Positions 36,026 to 45,461 are shown, counted from the stretch's first letter. The stretch: DNA of 64,000 nt from Siphonodentalium dalli (GCA_032622095.1 CP136066.1:146785559-146849558); one strand, 5' to 3'. Notes: generated by a model from the letters alone, not told the origin. A program made the numbers and translations.

Positions 36026-36476
36026 GGTTACACTGGTGTAAATAAGGTTCCGAGTGACATCTAGCGGATGCGGGAGGAATATATAGGAGAGAATAAAATA
36101 GACACTGGGCCCTGATTGGTCAATAGCCTTGTGTGCTTTTCACATAAAAAAATCATCACACCTCTTCCCTATGATTTCCCATAGGTAAAATAACCATTGG
36201 CACAGGAATTAACCCTTTGTAGTGAAGTTTGAATTTTTTGGTGTGGTCTAAAATATGACTGTATTTTTTTATGCGGTTCTGACACTAGTTACGAAAACAT
36301 AAGATTTAAAGGCGAATTCCCTGCTAGACAGACATGATTTTTTTGTGTAAAAAGTTTCCCAAAATGTCAATTTTTCAGATTTAAAGAAAATTTTGGACCC
36401 AACATTTATATTGCCAACACTATACGCTAAAACGTTAGCACTGAGGCCTATGGAAAACATTTACACCAGTGTAACC
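36026..36476 (+). repeat. 451-bp terminal repeat B
   Basis: Essentially identical to repeat A at 34673-35123, which points to recent origin. TTCA follows directly. Confidence 0.9.
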
Positions 36477-36579
36477 TTCACACGACGCTTGCAGCGAAAA
36501 CAATGAGGTGTTGTCGTGGACACATGCGCAGTGATGCTACCTCAGTTGACCCCGGAAGTGATTCTATAGTGAAATAGAA

Positions 36580-37095
36580 TATGGATGTCTTCAAATAATC
36601 TCAAAGTAATCGGATGTAATCAAAAAGTACTTGATTACTTTTATAAAAGTATTGCATTTGTAATTAAAAACATCAACCGGAAAATGTATTTTGTATCTGT
36701 AGATATTGAGTGCAGAAACTAATTATGATTACAGACGCACTGATTCAGGTGCTACATTGACCGAGTAACTTTATTACCCTGTGGTAACTCCAGTAGGAAT
36801 CAGGGAGCTAAATGTATTCCAGAGTCGGGGGGCGAGTGCACCGTGGAATGGTAGAGGTGAAGAGGTGAAGGTAACTGAAGAATGGCCTTCATCTGATACA
36901 CGTGACACGTTAATAAAGGATGACATCTTGTGTATTCGATTTATAGGTCATATATAAATAATTGAAACGGGTGAATTAATGGGGGAATGGATTTTTGTGG
37001 CTGGGAAATTGTTTTTATCTAGCTACTGTAGTTCTGGGTTTTTCCCAGGTAATATTTGGCTGCTGGATAGCCCTGTCGGGGTTTATTTTTAAAAT
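36580..37095 (+). repeat. Duplicated segment D, right part of the interrupted copy
   Basis: Resumes the homology with 27801-28320 straight after the 6.4-kb element (TATGGATGTCTTC onward). The left part of this copy is 29730-29863. Confidence 0.85.
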
Positions 37096-37455
37096 TAGAC
37101 ATACGACCTATAATTTTTCTTGCATTTTCGTGATCAGCTGGTGTCAATCTAGCTGGGTAAACATCACTCGAGTGGCCTGCAGGCTTTAATTCGGTGAATT
37201 TGGCTTAAACATTAACAATTTCGTCTATGGGAAGCCGTTTAGTTCGTGATTCGTATAAGAAAAATTTGAATTGCTCGAAATTTCACGACAGTTGTTAATT
37301 TCATATTTTCTGATTTTCAAATGATAATGGTGACATGTTGGACATATTTAAAGAAGAAACTCATGAATCCGTCTGTAGATATGGAAGTTATGCATGGGGG
37401 TAGGTAACATGGTGTCTCTATAGCCCCCCCCCCCCCTCATTTCGAGGAGTGTTAG
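37096..37455. other. Intergenic DNA with C-runs
   Basis: No gene is recognised. Homopolymeric C tracts lie at about 37425-37437 and 37459-37471. Confidence 0.4.
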
Positions 37456-37592
37456 CGCACCCCCCCCCCCCACCCATTTTTCACGTTGCTGGATAACCTA
37501 TCTCTGCAGCATCTGGTGGCCGTTCTTTTGGGTGGTGAATCCGTAGCAATGCCACCGGATATCGCTGACCTGATGGACGCAGTTATCATTGA
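37456..37592 (+). repeat. About 130-bp direct repeat, copy 1
   Basis: GTTGCTGGATAACCTATCTC, GCAGCATCTGGTGGCCGTTC, GCCACCGGATATCGCTGACC and GATGGACGCAGTTATCATT recur almost unchanged at 39645-39772. The two copies bracket the F3 insertion region. Confidence 0.88.
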
Positions 37593-38097
37593 TACAGCAA
37601 CATTACTCCTATTTAATTTTTGTCGATTTTTGCGGAAATGTGTAGCCTAAATCACGTATCCAGTTGCGAATGAAGCGATGTTTAATTCCGCACATCTACA
37701 TTTTAGTGCACATTTGATAAATGAATTGTTCTACAGTCTCCGGAACACCAGATTGTAACATACTACTGACATCTCGCCTTCCTTGTACACAATCGTTTCC
37801 ACTATCTAAGCTGTACAATTTTACAACACACGCCAGTTCCAGTCGATTGCACCAAACATAATGCGGCCTCCTATTCAAATGACGACGCTATACAAATATG
37901 GAAACGTGTTATCTGCGATTGATGCAGAATTACACATGATCAGTACGATTTACTATTCCACAATAACTACAGCCGCGATAACCATACATTAGCACGTTGT
38001 GTTATGTACGTGTTCATTGTATTACTATATTATGTACATGTACACTGCACATTGTATTATATAAATAATCATCTCTCCTTAAAGAGGAGGCAATAAA
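37593..38097 (+). other. Possible 3' end of an old non-LTR element
   Basis: No coding frame is recognisable. The segment ends in CTCCTTAAAGAGGAGGCAAT then AAAGATATATA, a hairpin plus AATAAA-like tail of the sort seen at LINE 3' ends. This is an inference from the tail alone. Confidence 0.3.
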
Positions 38098-38400
38098 GAT
38101 ATATACTAGGTGTGGGTGGTCCCTAGGTGACTGAGATTCAGATTTGTTCAAATGAGGTCACCAGGTCAAATAGGGCTGGTGCCACCAGGACAACCACAAA
38201 ACAGTGATTTCTAAGTCGAAAGTGGCATAACTCTGTCAATAAAATAGTCACAATACCACAAGTTTCATCTGTCATGGATGCTTATTAGCAATGTCAATTA
38301 TGTTAATAACATTAATGAAGATATCTGATGAGTTCCATGCTGATTGACACTTCTTTACCTAAATTGTGTAGCTACATTCAGGAGATATTGTATCGCTCAT
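38098..38400 (+). repeat. Interspersed repeat, left part of the interrupted copy
   Basis: Matches 1495-1800. Homology stops in ATTTAAAAA at about 38400 and resumes at about 39776. Confidence 0.75.
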
Positions 38401-39775
38401 TTAAAAATATAATGCCACATTTTAGGGTAAAATTGGAACTCCCGTCCAAGATGGCCGTCAAAATGGTAGCCGTAAGTGGAAAATTTGACGTTTTTTCACT
38501 AATATCTTCTAGATCAGTTTCAGCTGTATGGAACTGGTTCAGATTTGTGACTTTATTTTTCTATTATTCATATTAACTGATCATCGGGGCAATGAAATAT
38601 GCCATTCATGAGGTTCTAGCCCCTTCCAATCCCTCAAAAATTATATTTTACAGAACTCGGTATGAAATATCACCAAAAATCATAGTTAGGATTCTAGTCA
38701 TATTTTGACAAGAAATGGACAGAATTGTGCAAACTAAGTGAGGCATAACATGACTTATGAATATCTCAATGCAATGGAACCAACATTTTCAATTGGCCTG
38801 AAAATGACTGCCAAGATGTCTTTTTGGGAATCTGGTCATATTTGGACAGAACGTCTAAACGGAACTGAGTGAAATCATATTATGTGGCTAATCTCAACCA
38901 TTATCATGAAGATCAACTTAATGTATGGTGAATGTCAAAATGACAGACAAGGAGTGAATGTGTGTTCAGAGATGAGGTGAAGAGTTCTACAGTTATCGTA
39001 TGATCATGAATGGTGCGAAGGAGTGGCTATATGGTGATGGGGTGGTGTGTTCATGGTGAGATGTATAGGTATACAATGGGTGACTGTATGATCATGTGTG
39101 CTGTGAATAGCTATACAAGGATTGTTTCTATGGTTATTGAAGTGGAGTATGGGTATAATGATAGTAGATGTGTGTTCATCTGTGTTGTTTATGTATATAT
39201 AGAGTGACTGTTTGGTTATGTGTGAGATATACACGCGCACCTTGGGTGACTATTGTCATGTTATTTACTATTGTACATGTAAATATATGTTGGCTGTATG
39301 ATCATGCGTGGGACTGTGGGTGTATGAATAAACAGTGAGTGGTTGTATGTTTATGTGTTTTGTATATAGGTGTACATGGAATGGCTGTACGGTCGTGATT
39401 GTTGACGTGTATATGCATACATGAGGTATAGCTGGGTGGTTATTGGCGGCGTGTGGGTATATATTAAGTGCCATTGTGGTCATGGTTTTATGTGATGTAT
39501 ATGCATCTCTGCTGTGGTTGTATTGTCATTTGTGGGTGAAAGGGTGTATAGAGTAGCTGTATGATCTTGGAATGAGGTGTGTGAGTATACATCGAGTGGC
39601 TGGATTGGCATGGGCGATGTGTATATGTAAATATGTGCGTTAGCCCCCCTCACCCACCCATGTTTTCATGTTGCTGGATAACCTATCTCTGCAGCATCTG
39701 GTGGCCGTTCTTTTTGGTGGTGAATCCGTAACAATGCCACCGGATATCGCTGACCTGATGGACGCAGTTATCATT
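38401..39775 (+). mobile_element. Foldback F3: left half only, ending in a 130-bp duplicated segment
   Basis: 38401-39640 is close to 50345-51560 of F2 (GCCACATTTTAGGGTAAAAT, CTAGCCCCTTCCAATCCCTC, then the minisatellite). The expected right arm is absent. In its place 39645-39772 is a copy of 37456-37592. ATTTAAAA at the left junction and ATTTTAAAATG at the right resemble a short target duplication against the empty copy at about 1796. Confidence 0.75.
38900..39640 (+). repeat. Minisatellite array of F3
   Basis: Forward-orientation units nearly identical to 50880-51560, such as GGTATACAATGGGTGACTGT and TATGATCATG. The small open frames across it are repeat artefacts. Confidence 0.85.
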
Positions 39776-39890
39776 TTAAAATGATTTTGATAAGTACTGA
39801 CTGTTTTGGTTTTCATGAGTCAGTTTTCTCAGTCGCTATAGTCCCAACAGTTATTGACCTTTGAACCTGTGTGGCGATGAACACATATGG
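39776..39890 (+). repeat. Interspersed repeat, right part of the interrupted copy
   Basis: Matches 1800-1910 (CTGTTTTGGTTTT(C/T)ATGAGTCAG). Similarity ends near 39890, which also bounds the LINE 3' end. Confidence 0.75.
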
Positions 39891-39944
39891 TGATAGATTT
39901 GTAATGAATACTATTACGTTGTACTTATCATTCATATATATTAC

Positions 39945-39950
39945 TTTATT
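39945..39950 (-). promoter_or_regulatory. Polyadenylation signal of the LINE
   Basis: AATAAA on the minus strand, about 95 bases after the ORF2 stop, in GGAGGAATAAAGTAATATAT. The other LINE fragment here ends similarly, GAGGAATAAACTATCTATCT at about 47109. Confidence 0.7.
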
Positions 39951-40045
39951 CCTCCATGATGAAGAGCAGATATATTTACATAATATTAAATACAAGTATA
40001 CGTTATGAGATATGATATATACACAAAGCATAGAGCTGAGATTGT

Positions 40046-43000
40046 TCAGGTGAGTGTGAGTGATCCATTTTTGAAAAGGGAGCACACATTCAGCAGATAA
40101 GTAGCAGTATCGATAATCAGGTAATGTTCATTATATACACAGCTGTTTGTGACACTTCCAAGAAAGAAAGACACGAGATCTGCAATCGGGAGCGAATAAA
40201 GGAACAGGAATGTATTCACGCCATGGCGGTCGAATATCACATCCCAGAGGTGGTTACGCATGTTGGTCACAAACAAGCAAGAGCACTCGAATGCGTGTAT
40301 AATTTCGTTGTTGTATGTGTTCATACACATTTGGCACAGACTGTTGTTGGGGTACGTAGTTTTGTTTAGTAGGCGGGCCATGTTTTTGAGCTCAACAGAT
40401 CTATGCCGATTAGCAACAAGCAGATACCAGACGTTCCAGCTTTCAAGTGGATCAGAGTGACATTTTGCGACGAAATGAAAGCACTGTTCGTTGTTGATAG
40501 AAAGAGACCAGTCTTTCCTATAAACATCCCGAATTCTATCGTTCACGATTCGTTTCCATTCGTTTTTTCCAGGGAATATGCCAGTGTCCAAGAAGTTTGT
40601 TAGAAAGTGTAACATATTGTACCTTCCAAGAATCGCGAACACATCATTCACAAATCCCGTAACTGCACGACCATAAAGTATATGTCGATATACTTTACCC
40701 AAAAACAATTTTAATGCAGCCTGATGGGTGGGTGGAAGATGGATGAGATTTCGAAGAAATTTCAGCTTTTTTATATGGATTTCCCTCTCAATAGGCAGAA
40801 CACCGACGAGGCCCAAGGCTACATTAGTCCTTGTGCGAGATGGGAGTCCTTGCATGTGCTTCACGCACGTTCTGAGTGATTTCTCTATACATTGGATGGC
40901 ACACGCATTATCGAGCGGCATCAGTTCTGAGCCAAACAGAGCTTTCGGAAGTGCGACTGTCTTGAGCAATTTGGATAAAACACAAGGAGAACTGTTCTTT
41001 GTCATCGTCTTTCCAGCAAAACCAAAGTATGTCTTGCGCAGTTTATCAGCCATTTGCGTTCCGCGTAGAGTGGATATCGAGAATTTCCCTTGGAGAATCC
41101 CAAGATGGACGCATTCAGTCGCTTCTGTTAGGGTGTTAGAACCAAGCTTCCACACTCTGTCAGATGAATTATGCTGACTGCGAGACTCGTTAAAAACAAC
41201 AACCCGACTCTTGCTGCACGAGAACGTGAAACGCCATGTTACACTGTAGCGATAGCAGGTGTCTAGCATAATGTCCAGTCCTCGTTTGCTGAGTGAAACA
41301 ATGGATATATCGTCGGCTGTTGTAGGGGCTGCACACGATACTCCATGAAGTACGAGACCCTCGTTTAGCGCAGATAGTTCTATCAGCAAGTCGTTTATGT
41401 AGGCGAGATATAGCAACGGCGAAGTTACAGCCCCTTGGCGGGTTCCTTGTGATATAGGAAAAGCATCAGACACGCAGTTGTTGTGCAGTACACGACTGGT
41501 ACAGTCTTTATGCATGTTTTGAAATATCCGCAGAAGCCTGCCGTGGATCCCCAGTTTGCTAAGCTTAAGCAGAAGACCAGCGTGCCAAACTTTGTCGAAG
41601 GCCTTCTGGGAGTCAAGAAAACACACATAGGCCTTCGATCCCATGTCAGATGCGTCAAATAGTGCTTCTTGTAGAATAAAGGAGGTAATTGTGCAGCCCA
41701 CCCCTCTCTGAAATCCATTCTGTTGTCCACAAGGAAATTTATTTGTCAGAGAACTGCTGAGCAAACGGTTCAGGAGAATCCCCTCAAAGACTTTATAGAT
41801 AATCGAAAGGAGCGTTATGGCCCTATAGCTATCTGGACTATCTGCAGGTTTAGGTTTTCCTTTGAATAGAGGGATGATTAGGCCCACTTTCATTGCCGGT
41901 GGAATGTGCTCCAGAGACAGAATTCCATTGAAAAGAACACGAAGAGCACCCATTGTCGAATCTGGAGCTAACATCAAATGTTCGTTAACAATATTGTCGA
42001 GTCCTCCTGACTTGTTGCGCTTGAGTGATCGTATTACACCGTATATTTCGCTCATTGTTACTGGATGAGAAAGGTTGGACTCATTGTAGTGTTCGTGTGA
42101 AGTAGACAGTAATGAATCAAGCTCTGACTGAACTTGATTTGCAAATATCGCAGACTCGTGCTGGTCCTCGGAGAACAGATCGGCGAAATAATTCATCCAA
42201 CCCGACAAAATGTTTGAAGGATCCCGTTGAACACCAGCGCCGAAATTGATTGCCGTGGACGGTACGGATACATGAGTTTTGTTGGCATTGATAGCTTTCC
42301 AGAAGGAATTATGATCGTGTTCTGCGAATATCTCTAAGTCTGATAGCCGTTTCTGGTTATATGCTTCAACAGCATGCCGTGTTGCGCGACGAAAAATTCG
42401 TTTCGCACTCTTGTAGCGAATATACGCTGCACAATGAACAGAATGCTGTCGTCCACCCTGAATCCACAACAGTCGATAATTCTTCATTTGTTTATGGAGG
42501 TTGCGAAGTTCTTCGTTCCAGTAGGGACGGAGATGTGTGCGGTGTGCCGAGAAGCCACTGGCGTTAGCAGAGGCATCCAGTAAGAGTCGAACAATATTGT
42601 CGTACAATGCGTTTATGTCGTCGGTGGAATGTACAGGCATAGTCACAAACTCACAGAGATGTAAGTCAATGTAGGATCTGTAGGACTGAACATCCACTCG
42701 CTTCCAGTTGCATTTCCTCCTGTTAAAGAGAGTCTTTGGAGTCGTTAACGGAAGTACCATCGAACATATCACTGGAGCATGACATGAACCATTCAGGTCA
42801 TTATCGTCAAGTATAGAACAGCTCATTAAGAGATCAGCTAGTGAGCATGGCACAGTGATATGGTCGAGAAGAGTCGGGGCACCGACTGAAGGGTGTGGAT
42901 AGAAGGAGAATTTCCTACCAGAGCACATGTCAGATGCTGTCGTGGAAAATAAATTTATCCTCCTCAGGAACGTTGAGAATGTGACGGTTCGATGCTGATG

Positions 43001-43525
43001 GCCTGGTGGCGGGTTGCTCAGACGAGAATTTCCAATATGAGAATTGAAATCCCCCATAATGAAGACATAGCTGTGAGATGCGAAACTATTGTAGTTATCC
43101 ATTAGGTTCTCCAGACACTCATTAAAGTAATGATCACCGTGACTGGTACTAGGTAGGTACACTTGAATAATCGTGATAAACATATCGTGTGAAAGTTTTA
43201 TTTGAACTGCCAATGTCCTGTCGTCTGTGGTTTCGAGTAATGTAGAATGTGGGATGAGACTACGTCGAACTAACAAGGCCACGCCATCTCGAACAAAGGA
43301 GCCACCATTAGGCAGATTGATCGTTCTACCTGGTTTTGCCATAGTCACGTATTCAGTGGAAAGTGATTCGAGAAACGTAAGATTGTCTTGGTCAAGCCAA
43401 TGTTCAGATATGCCTATAACATCGTACTGGCCGCGACTGAGTAGTTTCGAGAGGTACAACACATTTGGTTTCACTCCTGTTGCATTCCAGGTAAGAAATT
43501 CAATTTCTCTACTATGCTCGGCCAT
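40046..43525 (-). CDS. LINE ORF2: AP endonuclease and reverse transcriptase
   Basis: 1159 codons from an ATG at 43525 that has A at -3 and G at +4. The frame is open 44 codons further upstream, but that part overlaps ORF1. The AP-like endonuclease is at about residues 8-255: WNATG (13-17), ISEHW with the catalytic Glu41, YLPS (123), GDFN (158-161), LDHI (220-223) and SCHAPV (247-252), where most relatives have S-D-H. The reverse transcriptase is at about 480-800: QNGFQRGVGCT, FLDSQKAFDKVWH, SQGTRQGAVTSPLLY, then TTADDI, with catalytic Asp738 and Asp739 and a Thr where Tyr or Phe is usual. A CX2CX9HX3C cluster (1064-1081) sits near the C terminus. It would nick target DNA and copy its own RNA into it. 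There is no RNase H domain that I can see. The start overlaps the ORF1 stop by 14 bases. Confidence 0.93.
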   Translation of the reverse strand: MAEHSREIEFLTWNATGVKPNVLYLSKLLSRGQYDVIGISEHWLDQDNLTFLESLSTEYVTMAKPGRTINLPNGGSFVRDGVALLVRRSLIPHSTLLETTDDRTLAVQIKLSHDMFITIIQVYLPSTSHGDHYFNECLENLMDNYNSFASHSYVFIMGDFNSHIGNSRLSNPPPGHQHRTVTFSTFLRRINLFSTTASDMCSGRKFSFYPHPSVGAPTLLDHITVPCSLADLLMSCSILDDNDLNGSCHAPVICSMVLPLTTPKTLFNRRKCNWKRVDVQSYRSYIDLHLCEFVTMPVHSTDDINALYDNIVRLLLDASANASGFSAHRTHLRPYWNEELRNLHKQMKNYRLLWIQGGRQHSVHCAAYIRYKSAKRIFRRATRHAVEAYNQKRLSDLEIFAEHDHNSFWKAINANKTHVSVPSTAINFGAGVQRDPSNILSGWMNYFADLFSEDQHESAIFANQVQSELDSLLSTSHEHYNESNLSHPVTMSEIYGVIRSLKRNKSGGLDNIVNEHLMLAPDSTMGALRVLFNGILSLEHIPPAMKVGLIIPLFKGKPKPADSPDSYRAITLLSIIYKVFEGILLNRLLSSSLTNKFPCGQQNGFQRGVGCTITSFILQEALFDASDMGSKAYVCFLDSQKAFDKVWHAGLLLKLSKLGIHGRLLRIFQNMHKDCTSRVLHNNCVSDAFPISQGTRQGAVTSPLLYLAYINDLLIELSALNEGLVLHGVSCAAPTTADDISIVSLSKRGLDIMLDTCYRYSVTWRFTFSCSKSRVVVFNESRSQHNSSDRVWKLGSNTLTEATECVHLGILQGKFSISTLRGTQMADKLRKTYFGFAGKTMTKNSSPCVLSKLLKTVALPKALFGSELMPLDNACAIQCIEKSLRTCVKHMQGLPSRTRTNVALGLVGVLPIEREIHIKKLKFLRNLIHLPPTHQAALKLFLGKVYRHILYGRAVTGFVNDVFAILGRYNMLHFLTNFLDTGIFPGKNEWKRIVNDRIRDVYRKDWSLSINNEQCFHFVAKCHSDPLESWNVWYLLVANRHRSVELKNMARLLNKTTYPNNSLCQMCMNTYNNEIIHAFECSCLFVTNMRNHLWDVIFDRHGVNTFLFLYSLPIADLVSFFLGSVTNSCVYNEHYLIIDTATYLLNVCSLFKNGSLTLT

Positions 43526-44603
43526 CGTCAGTAGAAGGGGGGTTGCGGCTCCACGGTCTACAGTAGACACCATTGGGCAAGAAATTGTCACGTAAAAGAG
43601 TGGCAGCGTCGCACGAATACACAGATATACGAGCGGATTGTGTCCCATGTCTTGCACTTGCTATCAACCGCATGAACGTGGGCTCAACACCCCTCGATGC
43701 CAAGTAGTGACTGATACGTTCATGTGACGTTCGCAGAGAGATTCCGCCAATGAAGAACATTCTGGTACGCTTCCTTTTGCGCATCGGAACACCAACAAAC
43801 TCATCATCATGCGTTTCGAAGTTAGCTCGTGAGTCTATGTTTTTGGAATTCCTGGAAAAGTTCGTTTCCGGGATTCTGTTTGAGTTGTTGTGTGTTATCA
43901 CAGATATACTTTGTAGTTCACCAATATCTGCGTTTACAGTATTAGTCAAAGTTACGTGGTGCCCGTAATTATCCGGAGTGTCACTTGATGGCGATACACG
44001 CGTGGCACTGTTTCCAACCGCTGTACTTGGGGAATTATCCTTCTTCTCAATAGTAACATGTGAGCGTGGAGGATCACTAGTGGGTGGAGAAGGAGATGTC
44101 GGTCGTTGGGATGTGTGTTGTATATCAACTACCTCCATACCATCAGTCGTTGTATGGTGCGCTAATATGGTATTAGCTGCACTTGTAGGTTTCGGCTTTA
44201 ATGTCTTCTTTGGTGTTGAAGTAATTGTAGGTCCAATTTCGTTCACGCGTTGGGTCATCGGGAAAGATGCATCATTCGGTGAGCTAACTGACGCGCCACG
44301 AAGAGAAGCGCCGGCGATAACTTTCAGATTGGCCTGAACGAATTCACACAGGGAATTATATTTCATCATGGTATCGGTGGCGAACATTTCGAATATCGAC
44401 GAAAAACGCTTGTCCATGCACTCGATTTGTTTTTCAATTTCGTCTTTGGTCTGCTTCGCAGAACAAGCATACTTGTTCGAGACGGCATTGAGCTTCAGGG
44501 CAAGTGTATCAGCTGTAACAGTCATTTTGCTCAGCGATCTGATCTTGGAATTAGCACCTTTTGCAAGTTCAGTTTGAGCATCTGTGTTTTTTGTTATGTC
44601 CAT
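43512..44603 (-). CDS. LINE ORF1, C-terminal part (RNA-binding-like)
   Basis: 363 codons. The N-terminal 90 residues look helical (KDEIEKQIECMDKRFSSIF). They are followed by a long Ser/Thr/Pro-rich linker, a basic MRKRKRTRMF patch (about residue 275) and a compact C-terminal domain with FFIGGISL, ISHYLASRGV, SARISVY and LPNGVYCRPW. That layout is usual for RRM-like ORF1 domains of invertebrate LINEs. The frame continues upstream: 44646-45461 is in the same frame, separated only by TAA (44646-44648) and 14 sense codons. So this is probably the second half of one ORF1 of about 650 codons; the local ATG (AAAATGG context) could allow separate translation. No CCHC knuckle is present. Confidence 0.8.
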   Translation of the reverse strand: MDITKNTDAQTELAKGANSKIRSLSKMTVTADTLALKLNAVSNKYACSAKQTKDEIEKQIECMDKRFSSIFEMFATDTMMKYNSLCEFVQANLKVIAGASLRGASVSSPNDASFPMTQRVNEIGPTITSTPKKTLKPKPTSAANTILAHHTTTDGMEVVDIQHTSQRPTSPSPPTSDPPRSHVTIEKKDNSPSTAVGNSATRVSPSSDTPDNYGHHVTLTNTVNADIGELQSISVITHNNSNRIPETNFSRNSKNIDSRANFETHDDEFVGVPMRKRKRTRMFFIGGISLRTSHERISHYLASRGVEPTFMRLIASARHGTQSARISVYSCDAATLLRDNFLPNGVYCRPWSRNPPSTDDGRA

Positions 44604-44645
44604 TTTTGCAAGTTTTAACTGCGACCTGAGATTGTCTATACCCGT

Positions 44646-45461
44646 TTATTTTTCGTCCGAAATTCTGGATATGGCTAGTTCCATTTCTGTTTGCTGGCCA
44701 ATAACATGACCGATGGACGAAGAGTTACTTTCACATTTAACACAAAGTTCAGCAACTGACTTTTCGATTGATTTCACTGACTCCAAAATATCATTTTGAG
44801 CACTTTTCATTTCTCCTAATTCATTTGTGAGTTCAGTAAAATGTTTGTCGATACGAGAAGTCTCCTGGATTGCATTGGACTTGATGAGCGTTATGTCAGC
44901 AAGTACATCGGCGAGTTTATCCTGGATCAAAATGCCACTGCACGGACATTTGGAATCTGGCACTTGCTGAGAAGACGTACTAGTTGTACTACTCTCCCCA
45001 CGTTGGGATGACTTGGATATACAGTCCCGAATATCATCATATGCACCACCATGGATGAAGTGAAGTAAGTTGAATATGTCGCGGACAAGTTTCACAGAAA
45101 GTTTGTCACCAGTACCTCGCTGTACTCTACCTTTCAATTTGAAGTCGTTTAAGTCGGGGCATTGTGAGCGCCCTCGGTTGAACAGCTCTCGTCTGAGTGA
45201 TTCTAGGCTGAATGAATCAGGCACCTGGTGCAGAAGTGTATCTTCAAATGCCTCCCTGGGGAGGTTGATTAACTGGTCAATGTTGAAGTCGCTTAGTGAT
45301 TCGATACGCTCAGGCTGATTCACTGGAGGTACATGTGTTGAGATTGTGTTCGGTTGGTCATTAACGGTTCCGGTGGTGTTGGGGTGGTATTCAACATCAG
45401 ATGTCCGGCATTGAAGTACAGTATATGATTTTCCGAGAATGCTTGAAATCTCAGTAGCCAT
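44646..45461 (-). CDS. LINE ORF1, N-terminal part, ends at an in-frame stop
   Basis: 271 codons beginning at an ATG in good context (ACAATGG). The middle holds LSDFNIDQLINLPREAFED and SLESLRRELFNRG, short helical segments. Residues about 190-271 form a heptad-rich coiled-coil-like region (LADVLADITLIKSN, FTELTNELGEMKS, ILESVKSIEKSVAEL). The stop TAA lies inside that coiled-coil stretch. Translation of the same frame past it gives TGIDNLRSQLKLAKM, which continues the helical character into the next ORF. Role inferred: RNA chaperone or multimerising part of the retrotransposition particle. Confidence 0.75.
   Translation of the reverse strand: MATEISSILGKSYTVLQCRTSDVEYHPNTTGTVNDQPNTISTHVPPVNQPERIESLSDFNIDQLINLPREAFEDTLLHQVPDSFSLESLRRELFNRGRSQCPDLNDFKLKGRVQRGTGDKLSVKLVRDIFNLLHFIHGGAYDDIRDCISKSSQRGESSTTSTSSQQVPDSKCPCSGILIQDKLADVLADITLIKSNAIQETSRIDKHFTELTNELGEMKSAQNDILESVKSIEKSVAELCVKCESNSSSIGHVIGQQTEMELAISRISDEK

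Larger units (their letters stand above)
34669..36480. mobile_element. LTR-like composite: two identical 451-bp direct repeats around 902 bp
   Basis: Repeat A (34673-35123) and repeat B (36026-36476) are the same 451 bp in the same orientation, with one T/C difference seen (in the word CCAACATTTATATTG(T/C)CAAC). The outer flanks are TTCA on both sides (34669-34672 and 36477-36480); the inner flanks do not match as duplications. This is the layout of an LTR element with a 4-bp target duplication. However, each repeat also has its own inverted ends (GGTTACACTGGTGTAAAT and its complement), and the interior has no gag, pol, clear primer-binding site or polypurine tract. The alternative is a composite of two MITEs that moved together. 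Confidence 0.75.
30152..36579. mobile_element. 6.4-kb TA-flanked element with 39-bp perfect terminal inverted repeats
   Basis: The ends are TTCTATTTCACTATAGAATC followed by ACTTCCGGGGTCAACTGAG (30152-30190), repeated exactly inverted at 36541-36579. TA is on both sides (30150-30151 and 36580-36581). Uninterrupted flanking DNA exists at 27660-28320, so insertion is directly supported. The TA site suggests Tc1/mariner-type mobilisation, but I find no recognisable transposase. The interior holds a 4.5-kb CpG-richer region and an LTR-like composite. It could be a defective autonomous copy or a cargo-carrying element. Confidence 0.85.

Noticed and set aside
40728-41177. 149-codon plus-strand frame
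   Set aside because: Antisense shadow of the reverse transcriptase region of ORF2.
43227-44337. Plus-strand frames of 119-122 codons at 43227-43595 and 43978-44337
   Set aside because: Antisense shadows of LINE ORF1 and ORF2.
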